DNA of 64,000 bases from Marivirga atlantica (GCF_016734805.1 NZ_JAERQG010000001.1:806001-870000); one strand, 5' to 3'. Shown: positions 16,828 through 25,683, counted from the stretch's first letter. The notes: generated by a model not told the origin, from the letters alone. Translations and numbers: made by a program.

Positions 16828-19005
16828 TTAGTTGGCATAAGTAGATAAAAATTTGACACGCATAAGCCTAAGGTCTTCTTCTGCAAATTCATCATCAAAC
16901 TCATCCATGGCATCACTTATTTTATCTGAGTCTGCACTCAGGAAGTAGTCCATTATTTCCTCTTGCTTATCATCATCAATTATTTGGTCAATGTAATAGT
17001 CAAGGTTCAGTTTGGTTCCTGAATAACAAATATGTTCAATTTCATCTATAAGCTCTTCAAAGCTCATATCTTTCATTTCTGCGATTTCTTCAAGGTCAAT
17101 CTTTTTGTCAACCTGCTGAATAATGAAGATTTTCATCTTCGATTTGTTAACCGAGGTTTTCACCATCACATCAGCTGCTGTGATGATGTCATTCTCATCA
17201 ACATAATCTTTTATTAGTTCAAGAAAAGGTTTGCCAAACTTTCTCACTTTTCCGAGCCCTACACCATTTACAGCAGCTAATTCTTCATTGGTTACAGGAT
17301 AGGTGGTAGCCATTTCTTCTAATGAAGGATCCTGAAAAATTACATATGGAGGTAGATTCTTCCCTTTTGCTACTTTTTTTCTGAGGGCCTTTAATTGATT
17401 GAATAAATTCTCATCAAAAGACTTGGCAGAAATAGATTCTTTTTCAATGTTGTCTTCATCACCTTCATCGGTGTATTCATGGTTTTTAGTGAAGGTGATG
17501 GGTTTAGGAGATTTAATGAAAGCTTCACCTTTTTCATTAAGCTTAAGCACTCCTATATTTTCAATATCTTTTGACAACATGCCAAACAACATGGTTTGCC
17601 TTATAATGGACTTCCAGTATTCAGCATCCTGCTCTTTACCAACGCCATAAGTTTCTATCTGATCGTGGCTATAGCTTGTTACATATTGGTCTTTAGAACC
17701 TCTTATTACATTGATCAGATGATTCATGCCAAAACGCTGATGAGTTAGTTTTACAGTTTTTAGAGCAGTTACCACATCATCCTGAGCTTCAAACTTTTCT
17801 TTAGGATGAACACAATTGTCGCATTTTCCGCAATTGTCACCAAATGTTTCTCCAAAGTAGTGAAGCAATTGCTTTCTTCTGCATACTGAAGATTCAGCAT
17901 ATGCAGACATTTCTTCAAGCAATAACTTGGCATTTTCTTTCTCGGTAACAGGTTTATCCTTATTAAACTTTTCAAGTTTAAGGATGTCATTATAACTGTA
18001 AAACATGAGGCAATCACCAGTTAAACCGTCTCGGCCTGCTCTACCAGTTTCCTGATAATAACCTTCTATTGATTTTGGAGTGTCATAATGTATTACAAAG
18101 CGCACATCCGGCTTGTCAATTCCCATTCCAAAGGCTATTGTTGCAACAATGATATCAACATCCTCATTTAGAAAGTCATCTTGATTTTTCATTCTCATAT
18201 TACCCTCAAGGCCGGCATGATATGGAGCAGCATTGAAGCCGTTCACATTGAGAAATTCTGCAATCTCTTCTACTTTCTTTCTGCTTAGGCAATAAATAAT
18301 ACCACTTTTACCTTTTCTTTCATTTAAGAATTTGACCAATTGTTTTTTAGCCTGATTTTTAGGCCTCACCTCATAAAATAAATTTTCTCTGTTAAAAGAA
18401 GACTTAAATAAATTAGCCTTTTCCATCCCAAGGTTCTTCTGAATATCCAGCTGTACTTTCGGAGTGGCAGTGGCAGTAAGAGCTATTATTGGTATATCGG
18501 CAATTTGCTCTAATATTGATTTAATTTTGCGGTATTCAGGTCTGAAATCATGACCCCATTCCGAAATACAATGCGCCTCATCTATGGCAGCGAAAGAGAT
18601 ATGTGCTTTCTTTAAGAATTCTACATTATCCTCTTTGGTTAATGATTCAGGAGCCACATATAGCATTTTCAGGTTGCCATTGAGGATTTCCTTTTTAACC
18701 CTGTTAATTTCAGTTTTAGATAATGTAGAATTAAGGAATCTGGCATTAACACCGAGCGAATTTAGTGTGTCTACCTGATTTTTCATCAATGCAATCAAAG
18801 GAGAAACGACTAGCGCTGTGCCTTCCTGAGAGATAGCAGGCAATTGATAGCACAAAGATTTGCCAGCACCTGTTGGCATTATTACAAAGGTATTCCGCTT
18901 ATGGAGTATATTCTCCATGATAAGTTCTTGCTTACCACGAAACTGATTATAACCAAACACTTCCTTAAGCTTTTCTTTGAGGGTAGCTTGTTGCTCTTCT
19001 ATCAT
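16828..19005 (-). CDS. recQ: ATP-dependent DNA helicase RecQ
   Basis: The 725-aa enzyme has RecQ motif 0 FGYNQFRGKQE, motif I MPTGAGKSLCYQLP, motif II AIDEAHCISEWGHDFRPEY, motif III LTATATPKV, and motifs V/VI IVATIAFGMGIDKPDVR and YYQETGRAGRDG. The zinc-binding RQC cysteines are CRRKQLLHYFGETFGDNCGKCDNC. A winged-helix domain follows, then an HRDC domain (VTNEELAAVNGVG) near residue 590, and an extra acidic C-terminal region (DDEFAEEDLRL) of the kind seen in Bacteroidota RecQs. It unwinds 3'-to-5' in recombination repair. It diverges from kdsD across 66 bases. Confidence 0.96.
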   Translation of the reverse strand: MIEEQQATLKEKLKEVFGYNQFRGKQELIMENILHKRNTFVIMPTGAGKSLCYQLPAISQEGTALVVSPLIALMKNQVDTLNSLGVNARFLNSTLSKTEINRVKKEILNGNLKMLYVAPESLTKEDNVEFLKKAHISFAAIDEAHCISEWGHDFRPEYRKIKSILEQIADIPIIALTATATPKVQLDIQKNLGMEKANLFKSSFNRENLFYEVRPKNQAKKQLVKFLNERKGKSGIIYCLSRKKVEEIAEFLNVNGFNAAPYHAGLEGNMRMKNQDDFLNEDVDIIVATIAFGMGIDKPDVRFVIHYDTPKSIEGYYQETGRAGRDGLTGDCLMFYSYNDILKLEKFNKDKPVTEKENAKLLLEEMSAYAESSVCRRKQLLHYFGETFGDNCGKCDNCVHPKEKFEAQDDVVTALKTVKLTHQRFGMNHLINVIRGSKDQYVTSYSHDQIETYGVGKEQDAEYWKSIIRQTMLFGMLSKDIENIGVLKLNEKGEAFIKSPKPITFTKNHEYTDEGDEDNIEKESISAKSFDENLFNQLKALRKKVAKGKNLPPYVIFQDPSLEEMATTYPVTNEELAAVNGVGLGKVRKFGKPFLELIKDYVDENDIITAADVMVKTSVNKSKMKIFIIQQVDKKIDLEEIAEMKDMSFEELIDEIEHICYSGTKLNLDYYIDQIIDDDKQEEIMDYFLSADSDKISDAMDEFDDEFAEEDLRLMRVKFLSTYAN

Positions 19006-19055
19006 GTCTTTACTATCAATTGCTTGATTAAATACTTAATTACATATCTTTACGT

Positions 19056-19063
19056 CAAAAATA
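19056..19063 (-). promoter_or_regulatory. Possible -7 box of recQ
   Basis: On the minus strand it reads TATTTTTG, matching TANNTTTG, 51 bases upstream of the recQ ATG. I see no good TTTG about 19 bases further up. On the plus strand, TATCTTTA at 19045-19052 is a seven-of-eight match that could serve kdsD. The evidence is the motif match only. Confidence 0.28.
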
Positions 19064-19071
19064 AACGCTTA

Positions 19072-20052
19072 ATGCCAGATACTTTGAATTTAAGAAAAAA
19101 TATTAAAAAAATAGCTCAAAATGTATTGATTAATGAAGCGAATGCCATCAGTAAATTGGTTGACTTTGTGGATACGGATTTTGAGGAATGTGTTAGTCAA
19201 ATTCTTGAAATAAAAGGTAGGGTTGTAATAACCGGAATTGGTAAGAGTGCTATTATCGCACAGAAAATTGTTGCCACATTAAATTCAACAGGAACGCCAT
19301 CACTGTTCCTTCATGCTGCCGATGCCATTCATGGTGATTTAGGAATGGTGCAAGCTGATGATTTTGTGATATGTATCTCTAAAAGTGGCAATACTCCAGA
19401 AATTAAGGTGCTTGTTCCTCTGCTAAAAAGAAGAGGCTATAAATTGGCTGGTTTGGTGAGTAATACAAATTCTTACCTGGCAGAGCAGGCTGATTATGTT
19501 TTAAATGCCACCATAGGTCAGGAGGCATGTCCACATAATTTGGCACCTACTACCAGTACCACAGCTCATTTAGCTTTAGGAGATGCTCTTGCAGTATGTT
19601 TATTAGAGGCAAGAGATTTTACATCTTCCGATTTTGCTAAGTATCATCCTGGCGGATCTTTAGGTAAACAACTTTATTTGAAAGTAAATGATTTGCTCAA
19701 TCAGAATGAACTTCCCATCGTAAAAGAGAGCTCAAATTTTAAAGAAGTTATTTTTGAAATTTCCGCTAAGCGACTTGGAGCAACTTCAGTAGTAGATGCT
19801 AAAGGAAACCTTGTGGGCATTATCACGGATGGTGATTTAAGAAGGCTGATGGAAAAAGAAGCTAATTTTGATAAAGCCATAGCGGCAGATTTTATGACAA
19901 AGTCACCTATTGTATTGGAGCAAGATGAATATGCAGTGAAAGCGTTGGAGATTATGCAGTCTAAAAACATTACGCACATAGTAGTCGTAGACAAAAGCAA
20001 ACCAATAGGTTTTGTACATTTACACGATTTATTAAAAGAAGGCATTGCCTGA
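19072..20052 (+). CDS. kdsD: D-arabinose 5-phosphate isomerase
   Basis: The 326-aa enzyme converts ribulose 5-phosphate to arabinose 5-phosphate, the first step to Kdo for lipid A-core. The start MPDTLNLRKNIKK at 19072 is chosen because the longer open frame upstream lies inside recQ and is unlike the family. An SIS domain (ITGIGKSAIIAQKIVATLNSTG, FLHAADAIHGDLGMV, CISKSGNTPEIKVL) fills residues 45-180. Two CBS domains follow (GATSVVDAKGNLVGIITDGDL; NITHIVVVDKSKPIGFVHLHDLL). The Gram-negative KdsD/KpsF layout is complete. The next gene is a GDP-mannose-type nucleotidyltransferase. Confidence 0.94.
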   Translation: MPDTLNLRKNIKKIAQNVLINEANAISKLVDFVDTDFEECVSQILEIKGRVVITGIGKSAIIAQKIVATLNSTGTPSLFLHAADAIHGDLGMVQADDFVICISKSGNTPEIKVLVPLLKRRGYKLAGLVSNTNSYLAEQADYVLNATIGQEACPHNLAPTTSTTAHLALGDALAVCLLEARDFTSSDFAKYHPGGSLGKQLYLKVNDLLNQNELPIVKESSNFKEVIFEISAKRLGATSVVDAKGNLVGIITDGDLRRLMEKEANFDKAIAADFMTKSPIVLEQDEYAVKALEIMQSKNITHIVVVDKSKPIGFVHLHDLLKEGIA

Positions 20053-20088
20053 TCTAACTCAACTTGAACTACCTACAATCAACTATAG

Positions 20089-21162
20089 ATGAAAACTAAC
20101 CAGTATGTTGTAATTATGGCGGGAGGAACAGGCACACGCTTGTGGCCTGTTAGTACAACCGCAAAACCGAAACAATTTCACGATCTATTAGGAGTTGGGA
20201 AATCATTGTTAAGAATGACTTATGAGCGTTTTGCTTCTCAAATCCCTTCAGAGAATATTTACATAGTTACAAATGAGGCTTATGATGACTTGGTTAAAGA
20301 ACAGCTTCCAGAATTAGGTGAACAACAAATATTGTTAGAGCCCAACAAGAGAAATACAGCTCCATGTGTGGCATATGCGGCATATAAGATTGCCTCTAAG
20401 GATCCTGAAGCTACAATGGTGGTAGCACCGGCTGATCATTTGATTTTAAAAGAGGATGCTTTTCAGCATACAATTTCAGTGGCCTTAGATCATGCCGAAA
20501 AAGAAGATACACTGATTACTCTTGGTATGCATCCAAACAGACCTGAGACTGGTTATGGCTACATCCAGTATATTCCTGATTCTTCTGTAGTAAAAAAGGT
20601 AAAAACCTTTACGGAAAAGCCGGAGTTAGATTTGGCTAAGAAATTTCTAGAAAGCGGTGACTTTGTATGGAATGCAGGCATTTTCATATGGTCTGCCAAA
20701 AGTATTATCTCAGCCTTTGAGCAATATCTGCCAGATCTTTCCGAGATTTTCTCGGAAGGCATGGAACATTATTATAAGGGAAATGAACGCCTCTTTATAA
20801 ACAAGGCATATACCCAATGCACTAGTATCTCCATTGACTTTGGTATTATGGAAAAGGCAGAAAATGTTTATGTATTACTCGCTGATATAGGTTGGTCAGA
20901 TTTAGGTAATTGGGAGTCATTGCATGAAATACGTCAAAAGGATGAATCGGATAATGCCAAGCCAGATAATGCCTTATGCTTTAACGGAAAAGGAAACATT
21001 ATCAATATTGATCAATCAAAGTTGGTTGTTGTTGATGGCCTAAGCGACTACCTGGTAGCTGAAGAGGACGGGGTAATCCTTATATGCCGAAAGAATGCTG
21101 AGAAAGAAATTAGAGAAATTGTAAATAGCGTTAAGCAAAAGAAAGGCGAGCAATACATTTAA
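20089..21162 (+). CDS. manC: Mannose-1-phosphate guanylyltransferase
   Basis: The 357-aa nucleotidyltransferase has the signature MAGGTGTRLWPVSTTAKPKQFHDL at its N-terminus and LLEPNKRNTAPCVAYAA, which is typical for GDP-mannose pyrophosphorylases. Family phrases PADHLI, GYGYIQ, FTEKPE, VWNAGIF and DIGWSDLGNWESL all occur. It lacks the C-terminal cupin isomerase domain of bifunctional ManC proteins, so only the transferase reaction is expected. GDP-mannose would feed surface glycan synthesis. It ends just before a strong bidirectional hairpin. Confidence 0.92.
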   Translation: MKTNQYVVIMAGGTGTRLWPVSTTAKPKQFHDLLGVGKSLLRMTYERFASQIPSENIYIVTNEAYDDLVKEQLPELGEQQILLEPNKRNTAPCVAYAAYKIASKDPEATMVVAPADHLILKEDAFQHTISVALDHAEKEDTLITLGMHPNRPETGYGYIQYIPDSSVVKKVKTFTEKPELDLAKKFLESGDFVWNAGIFIWSAKSIISAFEQYLPDLSEIFSEGMEHYYKGNERLFINKAYTQCTSISIDFGIMEKAENVYVLLADIGWSDLGNWESLHEIRQKDESDNAKPDNALCFNGKGNIINIDQSKLVVVDGLSDYLVAEEDGVILICRKNAEKEIREIVNSVKQKKGEQYI

Positions 21163-21173
21163 AGATTTCTAAT

Positions 21174-21205
21174 AAAAATGGCCTACCATGCGGTAGGCCA
21201 TTTTT
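21174..21205. terminator. Bidirectional intrinsic terminator between manC and the 43-aa gene
   Basis: A perfect 14-bp inverted repeat, AAAAATGGCCTACC and its complement, brackets a four-base loop ATGC. The G/C-rich inner stem is flanked by A and T runs, so it can end transcription in both directions. It lies 11 bases after the manC stop and 2 bases after the end of the minus-strand small gene. Confidence 0.9.
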
Positions 21206-21207
21206 AA

Positions 21208-21339
21208 TTAAAACAAAAGATAAAAGGCAATCAAGAAAGCTACCATTACGGTCAATATAGTAATTACAATAGGCCAATTTGTTTCAGATAAATCCTCATG
21301 GCTATGGTCATGTGATTTCGTTAATTTTTGAGTTTTCAT
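21208..21339 (-). CDS. Small His-rich single-pass membrane protein, 43 aa
   Basis: From the ATG at 21339, the frame encodes a hydrophilic head MKTQKLTKSHDHSHEDLSE and then one hydrophobic span (WPIVITILTVMVAFLIAFYL) running to the C-terminus. The head holds three histidines in S-H-D-H-S-H, a plausible metal-binding cluster. The gene ends 2 bases before a bidirectional terminator shared with the convergent manC, as expected for a real transcription unit. A purine-rich AAGGGAA lies upstream of the ATG. It matches no family I can name. A small subunit or accessory protein of a membrane complex is possible. Confidence 0.62.
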   Translation of the reverse strand: MKTQKLTKSHDHSHEDLSETNWPIVITILTVMVAFLIAFYLLF

Positions 21340-21414
21340 AGAAATTAATTCCCTTAATTTTCAGGAATTATAGCCTTTAACGCTAACGCAAAAAAAAGGT
21401 GATACTTACTCCAT

Positions 21415-22386
21415 TTATTTTATCAGCTTAGCAGCTTCTTTGGCAAAATAGCTCAAAATAATATCCGCTCCTGCTCTTTTTATACTCAAGAGACTTTCCA
21501 TCATGGTACGTTCTCCATCAAGCCAACCCTTTGCAGCGGCTGCTTTAATCATGCTGTATTCTCCACTTACGTTATAGGCAGCAATAGGTAATTCGTGGTT
21601 TTCTTTTAGCAAATGGATAACATCCAAATAGGCCAATGCAGGTTTTACCATAAGAAAATCCGCACCTTCATCAGCATCAAGTTCAGCCTCAATAAGTGCT
21701 TCATGCTTATTGGCAGGATTCATTTGATAGGTCTTCTTGTCTCCAGACTTAGGTGCTGAATCAAGGGCATCCCGAAAAGGGCCGTAAAAGGCACTAGCAT
21801 ATTTGGCCGTATAACTCATTATCGACACATGCTCAAAGCCATTATCATCAAGCGTATCTCTAATATACTCAACCCTACCATCCATCATATCTGAAGGGCC
21901 AATAATATCAATGCCTGTTTCAGCCTGTGCTAAGGCCATATCGCCAAGTATCTCGAGTGTCTCATCGTTTAGAATGTTTCCATGTTCATCTACTATTCCG
22001 TCATGACCATCAGTGCTGTATGGATCCATGGCAACATCGGTCATTATACAGGCTTCAGGGAATTTCTCCTTAATTTCTTTCAAGGCTTTTAAATAGAAGA
22101 AATCATGATTAGCACTTTGGGTAGCCATTTTATCCTTATGCTTTTCAGCAACTACAGGGAAAATATCGAAGGACTTTATTCCTAGATTCATGCATTCTTC
22201 AATTTCCTTTAACATATGGTCTACGCTTAACCTGTAAATGCCAGGCATACTGTCTACCTCTATTTTTTGTTTTTCACCTTCTAAAAGAAATAATGGAAAG
22301 ATGAAGTCATTAGTACTCAGGCTGTTTTCAGCAACCAGGTTTCTTACAGTTTCTGATTTTCTATTTCTACGTGGTCTTCTTAGCAT
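21415..22386 (-). CDS. hemB: Delta-aminolevulinic acid dehydratase (porphobilinogen synthase)
   Basis: The 323-aa enzyme condenses two 5-aminolevulinates to porphobilinogen in heme synthesis. RPRRNRKSETVRNLVAE starts the family N-terminal arm. The two active-site lysines lie in SYTAKYASAFYGPFRDA and in FLMVKPALAYLDVI. The metal region reads CIMTDVAMDPYSTDGHDGIV, which lacks the three-cysteine zinc site (DxCxCxYxxHGHCG) and has Asp-rich residues, so it looks like a Mg2+-dependent type. The C-terminus GADIILSYFAKEAAKLIK is standard. Confidence 0.95.
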   Translation of the reverse strand: MLRRPRRNRKSETVRNLVAENSLSTNDFIFPLFLLEGEKQKIEVDSMPGIYRLSVDHMLKEIEECMNLGIKSFDIFPVVAEKHKDKMATQSANHDFFYLKALKEIKEKFPEACIMTDVAMDPYSTDGHDGIVDEHGNILNDETLEILGDMALAQAETGIDIIGPSDMMDGRVEYIRDTLDDNGFEHVSIMSYTAKYASAFYGPFRDALDSAPKSGDKKTYQMNPANKHEALIEAELDADEGADFLMVKPALAYLDVIHLLKENHELPIAAYNVSGEYSMIKAAAAKGWLDGERTMMESLLSIKRAGADIILSYFAKEAAKLIK

Positions 22387-22547
22387 AGCGTTAGTAGTTG
22401 AATGGCAAAATTAAGCTTATTGTAATCTTTTTAAAAGCAAAGTTCTACTGAGACTGCAGGTTTATCAAATTAATGTGGTGTAGACAACAAATATTGTGTT
22501 ATATTATTAATCAATTAAACTATATATCTAATCAGTTTTATTAATCA

Positions 22548-24380
22548 ATGAGGAGTGTTTTCGTTCTATATTTCATGTTAATGATGGGGATGCAGACTTT
22601 ATCTTCTGCAGAGCCTGTAATCGCTACTGATCATGAAATGTTTAATTCGGAAGATACTGTTGAGTTGAACCTCTTCTGGTTTGTTTCAAAGCCATTTATT
22701 TATAAGAATGAAAAAGGAGAATTAACAGGGATTGAATATGATATACTTAATGAGTATAAGTCTTATTTAGCGAATAAATATGGAGTTAATTTACGATTAA
22801 ACTGGATTGAGGCTGATAGTTTCGGTAATATTATTGATCGTATTCAAGCCGCATCTAATGACAATCATGTTGGTGTATCTGCCTTTTCTATTACACCAGA
22901 AAGACTAGAAAAGGTCGATTTTTCACATCCTTATCTGGCTGATTTTACCGTATTAGTATCAAGTGAGGGTACACCTATTCTCAAAACACTTGATGAGGTC
23001 AATAAAACTTTGTCTCAAATGGAAGCCGTCACTATTAGTGGTACTACCTATGAGGAGTTTCTATTTGAACTTAAGAATCAGCTTCAGGTGGACTTTAACA
23101 TACACTATATTAATAGTGATAAAAATGTTTTGAATGAAGTTAGCAAAGCCGATAACAGATTCGGCTTTATAGACTTGCCCATCTACCTGATGTTAATAAA
23201 GAATGGAGGTAATTTAACCAGGCAAAATTTCTTTACTAAAAGAGGTAATGGTTATGCCTTTATGTTTCCGAAAGCATCAAAATGGAAAGTGAGAATGGAT
23301 AGCTTCTTAATGGATCCGCAGTCGAGAGAGATGCTAGCAGAAATAACCTCAAATTACATAGGTGAAGAATTATTTGAGTTTATTGAAAATATTTATGGCG
23401 GTCATAACCTAGGGACATCTCTTCTGACTAAAGAAAAGGAACTTCAAAATGAGCAACTTATTTTGAAAGAGCAGCTGCTAGAAAAAGAAAAGCAGCAAAG
23501 AATTTATCTGATGATTGCTCTAGTGGCAATGGTTATCCTGATAGGTATTATAGCATTTCAATATTACAGACAGCAAAAAATAGCTGAAACTTTGCTGACC
23601 CAGAATAAGAAAGTGGAATCTCAGCAACGAAATATAGAGTCTAAAAACGAGCAGTTATTCAATAGGAATCTACAACTCACCTCCTTAAATGAAGAAAAAA
23701 ACAGCTTAGTGAAAATTCTCGCACATGACTTACGCTCTCCAATAAATCAAATTCAAGGTTTGGTGGAAGTGCTTTCACTTGGTGAATCAACTCTCGATAA
23801 AGAAAGCACAGAAACTATCAATCAGATAAAGGATGCTGCAAAAAGAGTAAATAATATGATCTCGAAAATTCTTGACTTTGATGCATTAGAGGAGGACCGG
23901 ATGAAGGTTATTAAGGAAGAGATCAATGTTGAAAATTTGGTTGCTGAGCTAGCAAACAACTTTAAAAATCAGGCAGAAAACAAAAAGATAGAGCTGATTT
24001 ATCAAGTTCCTGTTAATACCATTATATACAGCGATCATTTGTACTTCACCCAGATATTAGAAAATTTAATTTCTAACGCCATTAAGTTTTCAGAAAAGGA
24101 AACGAGAGTGTGGGTGGAGGTTTTTGACGATCAGCAGGCAGTGGTTGTAAAAGTGGTGGATGAAGGTCCAGGGCTAACTGAGCAGGACAAACGTCTTATA
24201 TTTAACAAGTATCAAAAACTTAGTGCTAAACCAACCAATGGTGAATCTTCAACCGGTTTAGGTCTTTCTATTGTAAAAAAATATGCTGAGCTTTTAGATA
24301 TCACGTTGACTTATCAATCTGAAGTTGATAAGGGTACTACTTTTATCTTAAAGATACCTAAATATAAAAAAGAGGGCTAA
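22548..24380 (+). CDS. Sensor histidine kinase with periplasmic solute-binding domain
   Basis: The 610-aa protein begins with a signal sequence (to about residue 20). A family-3 solute-binding domain follows (ELNLFWFVSKPFIYKNEKGELTGIEYDI, GVSAFSITPERLEKVDFSHPY, typical of amino-acid-binding proteins), then one transmembrane segment near 320-340, a coiled coil and a kinase core. The H-box is ILAHDLRSPINQIQG, and the HATPase has N-box ENLISNAIKFS, DEGPGLTEQD and STGLGLSIVKKY. It probably senses an extracytoplasmic solute such as an amino acid. No response regulator is adjacent, so it is an orphan in this window. Its stop codon lies in the loop of a terminator hairpin. Confidence 0.88.
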   Translation: MRSVFVLYFMLMMGMQTLSSAEPVIATDHEMFNSEDTVELNLFWFVSKPFIYKNEKGELTGIEYDILNEYKSYLANKYGVNLRLNWIEADSFGNIIDRIQAASNDNHVGVSAFSITPERLEKVDFSHPYLADFTVLVSSEGTPILKTLDEVNKTLSQMEAVTISGTTYEEFLFELKNQLQVDFNIHYINSDKNVLNEVSKADNRFGFIDLPIYLMLIKNGGNLTRQNFFTKRGNGYAFMFPKASKWKVRMDSFLMDPQSREMLAEITSNYIGEELFEFIENIYGGHNLGTSLLTKEKELQNEQLILKEQLLEKEKQQRIYLMIALVAMVILIGIIAFQYYRQQKIAETLLTQNKKVESQQRNIESKNEQLFNRNLQLTSLNEEKNSLVKILAHDLRSPINQIQGLVEVLSLGESTLDKESTETINQIKDAAKRVNNMISKILDFDALEEDRMKVIKEEINVENLVAELANNFKNQAENKKIELIYQVPVNTIIYSDHLYFTQILENLISNAIKFSEKETRVWVEVFDDQQAVVVKVVDEGPGLTEQDKRLIFNKYQKLSAKPTNGESSTGLGLSIVKKYAELLDITLTYQSEVDKGTTFILKIPKYKKEG

Positions 24381-24392
24381 GCCCTCTTTTTT
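24366..24392. terminator. Bidirectional terminator containing the kinase stop codon
   Basis: A perfect 12-bp stem AAAAAAGAGGGC and its complement flanks a three-base loop TAA, which is the kinase stop codon itself. A/T runs at both sides suit both the plus-strand kinase gene and the convergent hibernation-factor gene ending at 24400. Confidence 0.88.
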
Positions 24393-24399
24393 ATTAATA

Positions 24400-24723
24400 T
24401 TAAACCTTATCAGGACGTGGCTGATGCCTATCCTTTACCTTTTCTTTTTCCTTTCTTACAACTCTTTTTACCACCTCAACGGCTTCTTGTGCTGCAGAAA
24501 TAAAATCATCAGCTTTCTCAGCTACAAAGAGGTTTTTACCTGGTAAGAAGATTTTTACCTCTACCATTTTCTCACCAGAATCTGTTTCTGATAATGATTT
24601 GAGGTATATATCAAGACCAACAAGTTGATCATTGTACTTATCTACATTTTCGAAAATACTTTCGACTCTAGTAATTAAGTCTTTACTAATGTTAAAGTTT
24701 ACGGGATTTACAGTTATTGTCAT
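24400..24723 (-). CDS. hpf: Ribosome hibernation-promoting factor / RaiA family
   Basis: The 107-aa protein has the single short HPF domain. VNPVNFNISKDLITRVESIFENVDKY opens the beta-alpha fold. EKMVEVKIFLPGKNLFVAEKADDFISAAQEAV is the conserved second half, and VVKRVVRKEKEKVKDRH is the basic tail. Such proteins sit in the ribosome A/P site during stasis and silence translation. It lacks the C-terminal dimerisation domain of long HPF, so another factor might be needed for 100S formation. Its ATG overlaps the stop of a HepT-like gene by one base, implying co-translation. Confidence 0.88.
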   Translation of the reverse strand: MTITVNPVNFNISKDLITRVESIFENVDKYNDQLVGLDIYLKSLSETDSGEKMVEVKIFLPGKNLFVAEKADDFISAAQEAVEVVKRVVRKEKEKVKDRHQPRPDKV

Positions 24724-25073
24724 TATGAAATATTATTTTGGTATAAATCTGATTTCTCTATTTGGTCACCTATTGTCCTTAAGTCAGCAAGCATATTGAA
24801 AACCTGCTGATGACCAGTTTCTGCCTCTTGATTGTACCTTGCGTTTCTGAGGGCAATTAAGGGCTCCAAATTTATATCATCTGGTAATTTTTGATTGTTT
24901 GAAAGCTCACGAGCTGCTTGACCAATTTCTTGCAGATATTCATAAACTGTTTCTTTCACGGGCTCGTTTTTTCTAAAATCTTCATAGCTCATGCCGTCTG
25001 TTTGAGCATTAACCTGAGCTATGTTGCCCACAATTCTATTCAAGTGTTGAATGGTTTCTTGTAATTGCATCAT
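24723..25073 (-). CDS. HepT-like (DUF86-type) helical protein, catalytic motif degenerate
   Basis: The 116-aa, all-helical protein resembles the HepT/DUF86 fold. SYEDFRKNEPVKETVYEYLQEIGQAARELS parallels the family's F..D...Q.AV.R.LE.IGEAA..LS, and EPLIALRNARYNQ parallels the LRN that opens the HEPN motif RX4HXY. At the His and Tyr positions I read Asn and Glu, so ribonuclease activity is unlikely. No MNT nucleotidyltransferase partner is nearby. Instead it overlaps hpf by one base. The family call is my own reading from pattern and needs a profile search. An adaptor or ribosome-related role is only a guess from context. Confidence 0.55.
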   Translation of the reverse strand: MMQLQETIQHLNRIVGNIAQVNAQTDGMSYEDFRKNEPVKETVYEYLQEIGQAARELSNNQKLPDDINLEPLIALRNARYNQEAETGHQQVFNMLADLRTIGDQIEKSDLYQNNIS

Positions 25074-25182
25074 ACTATAATAATCATTTAGCGGATGGTT
25101 TTGTTACAATTATAATGGTCAAAAGAGATTTTTAGGCTCTACTCTAATGATAATAGATGGCTTTTGGAAATACAAAATCAAG

Positions 25183-25680
25183 CTAAGCTTCAGAGCCAAC
25201 CTTCTTTCTTTCAAGGTTTTCGCAGTTTGTAATGGTGCAATCACCATAGAAAACTAAAGAATGTAAATTAATGGCCGATCCTAAAGATTTACCAACTCTT
25301 TTTTTGATGTTTTCAATATCAGGATCAAGAAACTCCTTAATTTTTAAGCAACTATTGCATACTAAATGATCGTGATGTTCATAGGTTAAGGCAGGCTCAT
25401 AAAGCGCATTCTTATCCTTAAAATTGTGCTTAACCACTAAGCCGCAATCAACTAATAGATCTATTGAATTATAGACAGTAGCACGCGAAATGGTGTATTC
25501 ATTATTGCGCATTTTGAGAAATAGAGATTCAACATCTATGTGCTCATCTTGAGGAAGCCTATAAATTTCTTCAAGTACGGCATAGCGCTCACTCGTTTTT
25601 CTTAGGCCTTGATCGTTAAGGTATTCATCAAGAATGTTCTTGGCTCTTTGTAATATTTCTTTCTTGACAGGTTCAGACAT
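25183..25680 (-). CDS. fur: Fur-family transcriptional regulator
   Basis: The 165-aa repressor has a winged helix (LRKTSERYAVLEEIYRLP, TISRATVYNSIDLLVDCGLV) and a dimerisation domain with the metal-binding HHDHLVCNSC followed by KEFLDPDIE. The C-terminal cysteine pair is DCTITNC, a CX4C spacing rather than the common CX2C. Fur would sense iron, while the sibling PerR senses peroxide. The sequence alone does not separate them, though the iron transporter operon immediately upstream on the same strand favours Fur. A perfect 12-bp inverted repeat lies 4 bases upstream of the ATG. Confidence 0.88.
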   Translation of the reverse strand: MSEPVKKEILQRAKNILDEYLNDQGLRKTSERYAVLEEIYRLPQDEHIDVESLFLKMRNNEYTISRATVYNSIDLLVDCGLVVKHNFKDKNALYEPALTYEHHDHLVCNSCLKIKEFLDPDIENIKKRVGKSLGSAINLHSLVFYGDCTITNCENLERKKVGSEA

Positions 25681-25683
25681 GTA

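Noticed and set aside
18844-19071. Upstream extension of kdsD to an ATG at 18844
   Set aside because: The added 76 residues lie in recQ on the other strand and bear no similarity to the SIS-CBS family; the ATG at 19072 matches the normal family start.
25146-25156. AATGATAATAG upstream of the HepT-like/hpf genes resembling part of a Fur box
   Set aside because: Only about half of the 19-bp box is matched and no inverted partner is present.
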